A DNA stretch of 64,000 nucleotides, taken from contig JAEHOE010000005.1 in the NCBI GenBank assembly GCA_016858145.1, positions 930,001-994,000 on the forward strand, in the 5' to 3' direction. The stretch comes from Edaphochlamys debaryana. Lineage: Eukaryota > Chlorophyta > Chlorophyceae > Chlamydomonadales. Made by a program: the position numbers and the translations under genes. Below are positions 62,901 to 64,000 of this stretch, one piece after another. The notes beneath the pieces are model-generated. The model had not been told where the DNA came from. It ran no database searches and saw only the letters and a program-made list of their open reading frames with translations. Positions within the stretch are counted from its first letter, which is position 1; every line of letters begins with the position of its first letter.

Positions 62901-63845
62901 CCCCGACTCCACGGACCCCACCGCACGCCCCGTGCCCCGCACAGGCCCGTGTGATGGGCACGTACGCCGCCCAGTGCATGCTGGGGCTGGCGGACGAGCT
63001 GTCGGCGGGCTTCAACTTCGAGCTCTTCACGCACGTCACGCGCTTTCTGGGCCACAAGGTGCGGCACGCTTTGCGAGCCTGTCACAGCCGGCCGCTCCGC
63101 CTTTAACCTTCCTTGCCACACACCGAGAGCCTGCAGCCGTGATGGTCCCGGGCTCTCTCTGAGGGCTGAGGGCCCCTGCACCGACTGACCGGCTGGCTCT
63201 TGCCCGCCCCCAGGTCGTCTTCCTGGGCCTGTACAACGGGCAGAGGCTGGAGCAGGAGCCGGCAGAGGACATGGTCCTGTACAGCCGCGTGGGGGAGGCG
63301 GAGGACGGCAGCGGCCCCACCTTCGTGCGCGTGGTGCTGCTGCGGGGGCGCATGCAGGTGGGACCCTGGTGTTGGTGTTGGGGAACGGGCCGGGGCGTGC
63401 GATGGGGCGGGTTGATGGGGGCCTGCTGAGCGGGGGAGAGGCGCTGGGGATTGGGTATCACCAGGGGCCAGAGGTCCGCCCGCTGGTGCGGGCCTGCCAA
63501 CGCAACGCAACTCGCAAGGCTCGCTTACCCCCACTCTGTGTTCCCCTCCATGTAGGGCGCAGTGCTCATAGGCGAGACGGACCTTGAGGAGGTAAGGTGC
63601 TGGAGCTCAAGCCAGCGCGGGGAAGAGCATGAGGGACCACCAGTCTTACCTGACGTGGTGTGCTGCCTTCCCTGACGTGGGACCGGCGGGAGTTTGTGTT
63701 CTGCTCGCCGCCTGAACCCGTGGTCCCTGCCCCCTCGGTCCCCGTCCAGGCCTTCGAGAACTTGATACTGGACGGGCTCGACCTGTCTCCCTACGGACCG
63801 CACATCCTGGATCCAGAGTTTGAGTTAGAACACATCTTCGACTGA
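60000..63845 (+). CDS. PYROXD1: PYROXD1-like pyridine nucleotide-disulfide oxidoreductase
   Basis: FAD/NAD(P)H oxidoreductase; in animals PYROXD1 protects the tRNA-ligase complex from oxidation. Ten exons: 60000-60242, 60446-60547, 60752-60823, 60980-61045, 61350-62327, 62511-62723, 62945-63058, 63214-63357, 63556-63591, 63750-63845, totalling 2,064 nt (687 aa), in frame. The introns after exons 4 and 5 use GC donors. Motifs: VVLGGGIAGVCCALEL (FAD), KLCIATGARPK, LTLRDTDSVQ, LLLVGNGGIALELA (NAD(P)), DLVVTGIGVEP, VFAAGDCC (second FAD contact), QMRLWTQARVMG, GAVLIGETDLEE, AFENLILD. Exon 5 holds an Ala/Gly-rich insertion of about 180 residues between the NAD(P) domain and WPAYVTLSNGK. An in-frame ATG at 59943 could lengthen the N-terminus; 60000 is preferred because it precedes the FAD strand directly. 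Confidence 0.93.
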
Positions 63846-64000
63846 GATCGCCTTGGCTAGGCGTGAGTCGACGGGGCTGACACTCAGGCAGCGGCTTGTC
63901 AACTGGCTCTTCACTCCGCCAACAGCTGAGACTTCGAGGCTACGTGCGATCGGGTTGAATGAGCGTTAGGAGCTTAGGACTTGAGCGCTACTTGAGCGCT
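63846..64000. other. 3' flank of the PYROXD1-like gene
   Basis: 155 bp to the window edge. No TGTAA signal or further gene is visible. Confidence 0.5.

Overview
This is nuclear DNA from a very GC-rich green alga, probably a chlorophyte of the Chlorophyceae (Sphaeropleales-like); that placement is an inference. The evidence is four host genes with many short introns, plant-type products (plastid and mitochondrial targeting peptides, methylcrotonyl-CoA carboxylase, plastid-type FolD), TGTAA-type polyadenylation signals, and large LTR and non-LTR retrotransposons. I see no prokaryotic operon, rRNA or CRISPR.

The left two thirds (1-41046) is a repeat and transposon district. At 1-5760 lies a broken Ty3/gypsy-type polyprotein: an RS-rich N-terminus, a retropepsin split by an in-frame TGA, RT, RNase H and then a degenerate C5-DNA-methyltransferase-like domain. 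A G10 tract shifts its frame and the integrase is missing. About 1.9 kb without a recognised gene follows, then a decayed ankyrin-like 3' end (7641-8016). From 7933 to 41046 there are four head-to-tail copies of a 1,808-bp unit. The unit is the intergenic DNA between two convergent 3' ends, the ankyrin-like gene (+) and MCCB (-), and carries the last bases of both genes plus a tRNA-Glu-like sequence. Copy 1 is split by a 6.4-kb LINE (8174-14603) with a 10-bp target duplication. Copy 2 is split by a 19.4-kb Ty3/gypsy element (16972-36405) with 2,444-bp LTRs and a 4-bp target duplication. Its 3,343-residue polyprotein has a PHD finger, two protease-like domains and other duplicated modules, and a separate spliced ORF lies downstream of pol.

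The right third (40971-64000) is a compact gene block. MCCB (leucine catabolism, mitochondrion; 16 exons, minus) is head-to-head with a plastid SDR/NmrA-like protein (8 exons, plus). Then come plastid-type FolD (4 exons, plus), SRP72 (14 exons, minus; convergent with FolD) and, head-to-head with SRP72, a PYROXD1-like oxidoreductase (10 exons, plus). All five exon models were joined by hand and every one closes in frame. The genes do not form a pathway; the shared features are paired divergent promoters and introns with G-runs after the donor and C-runs before the acceptor.
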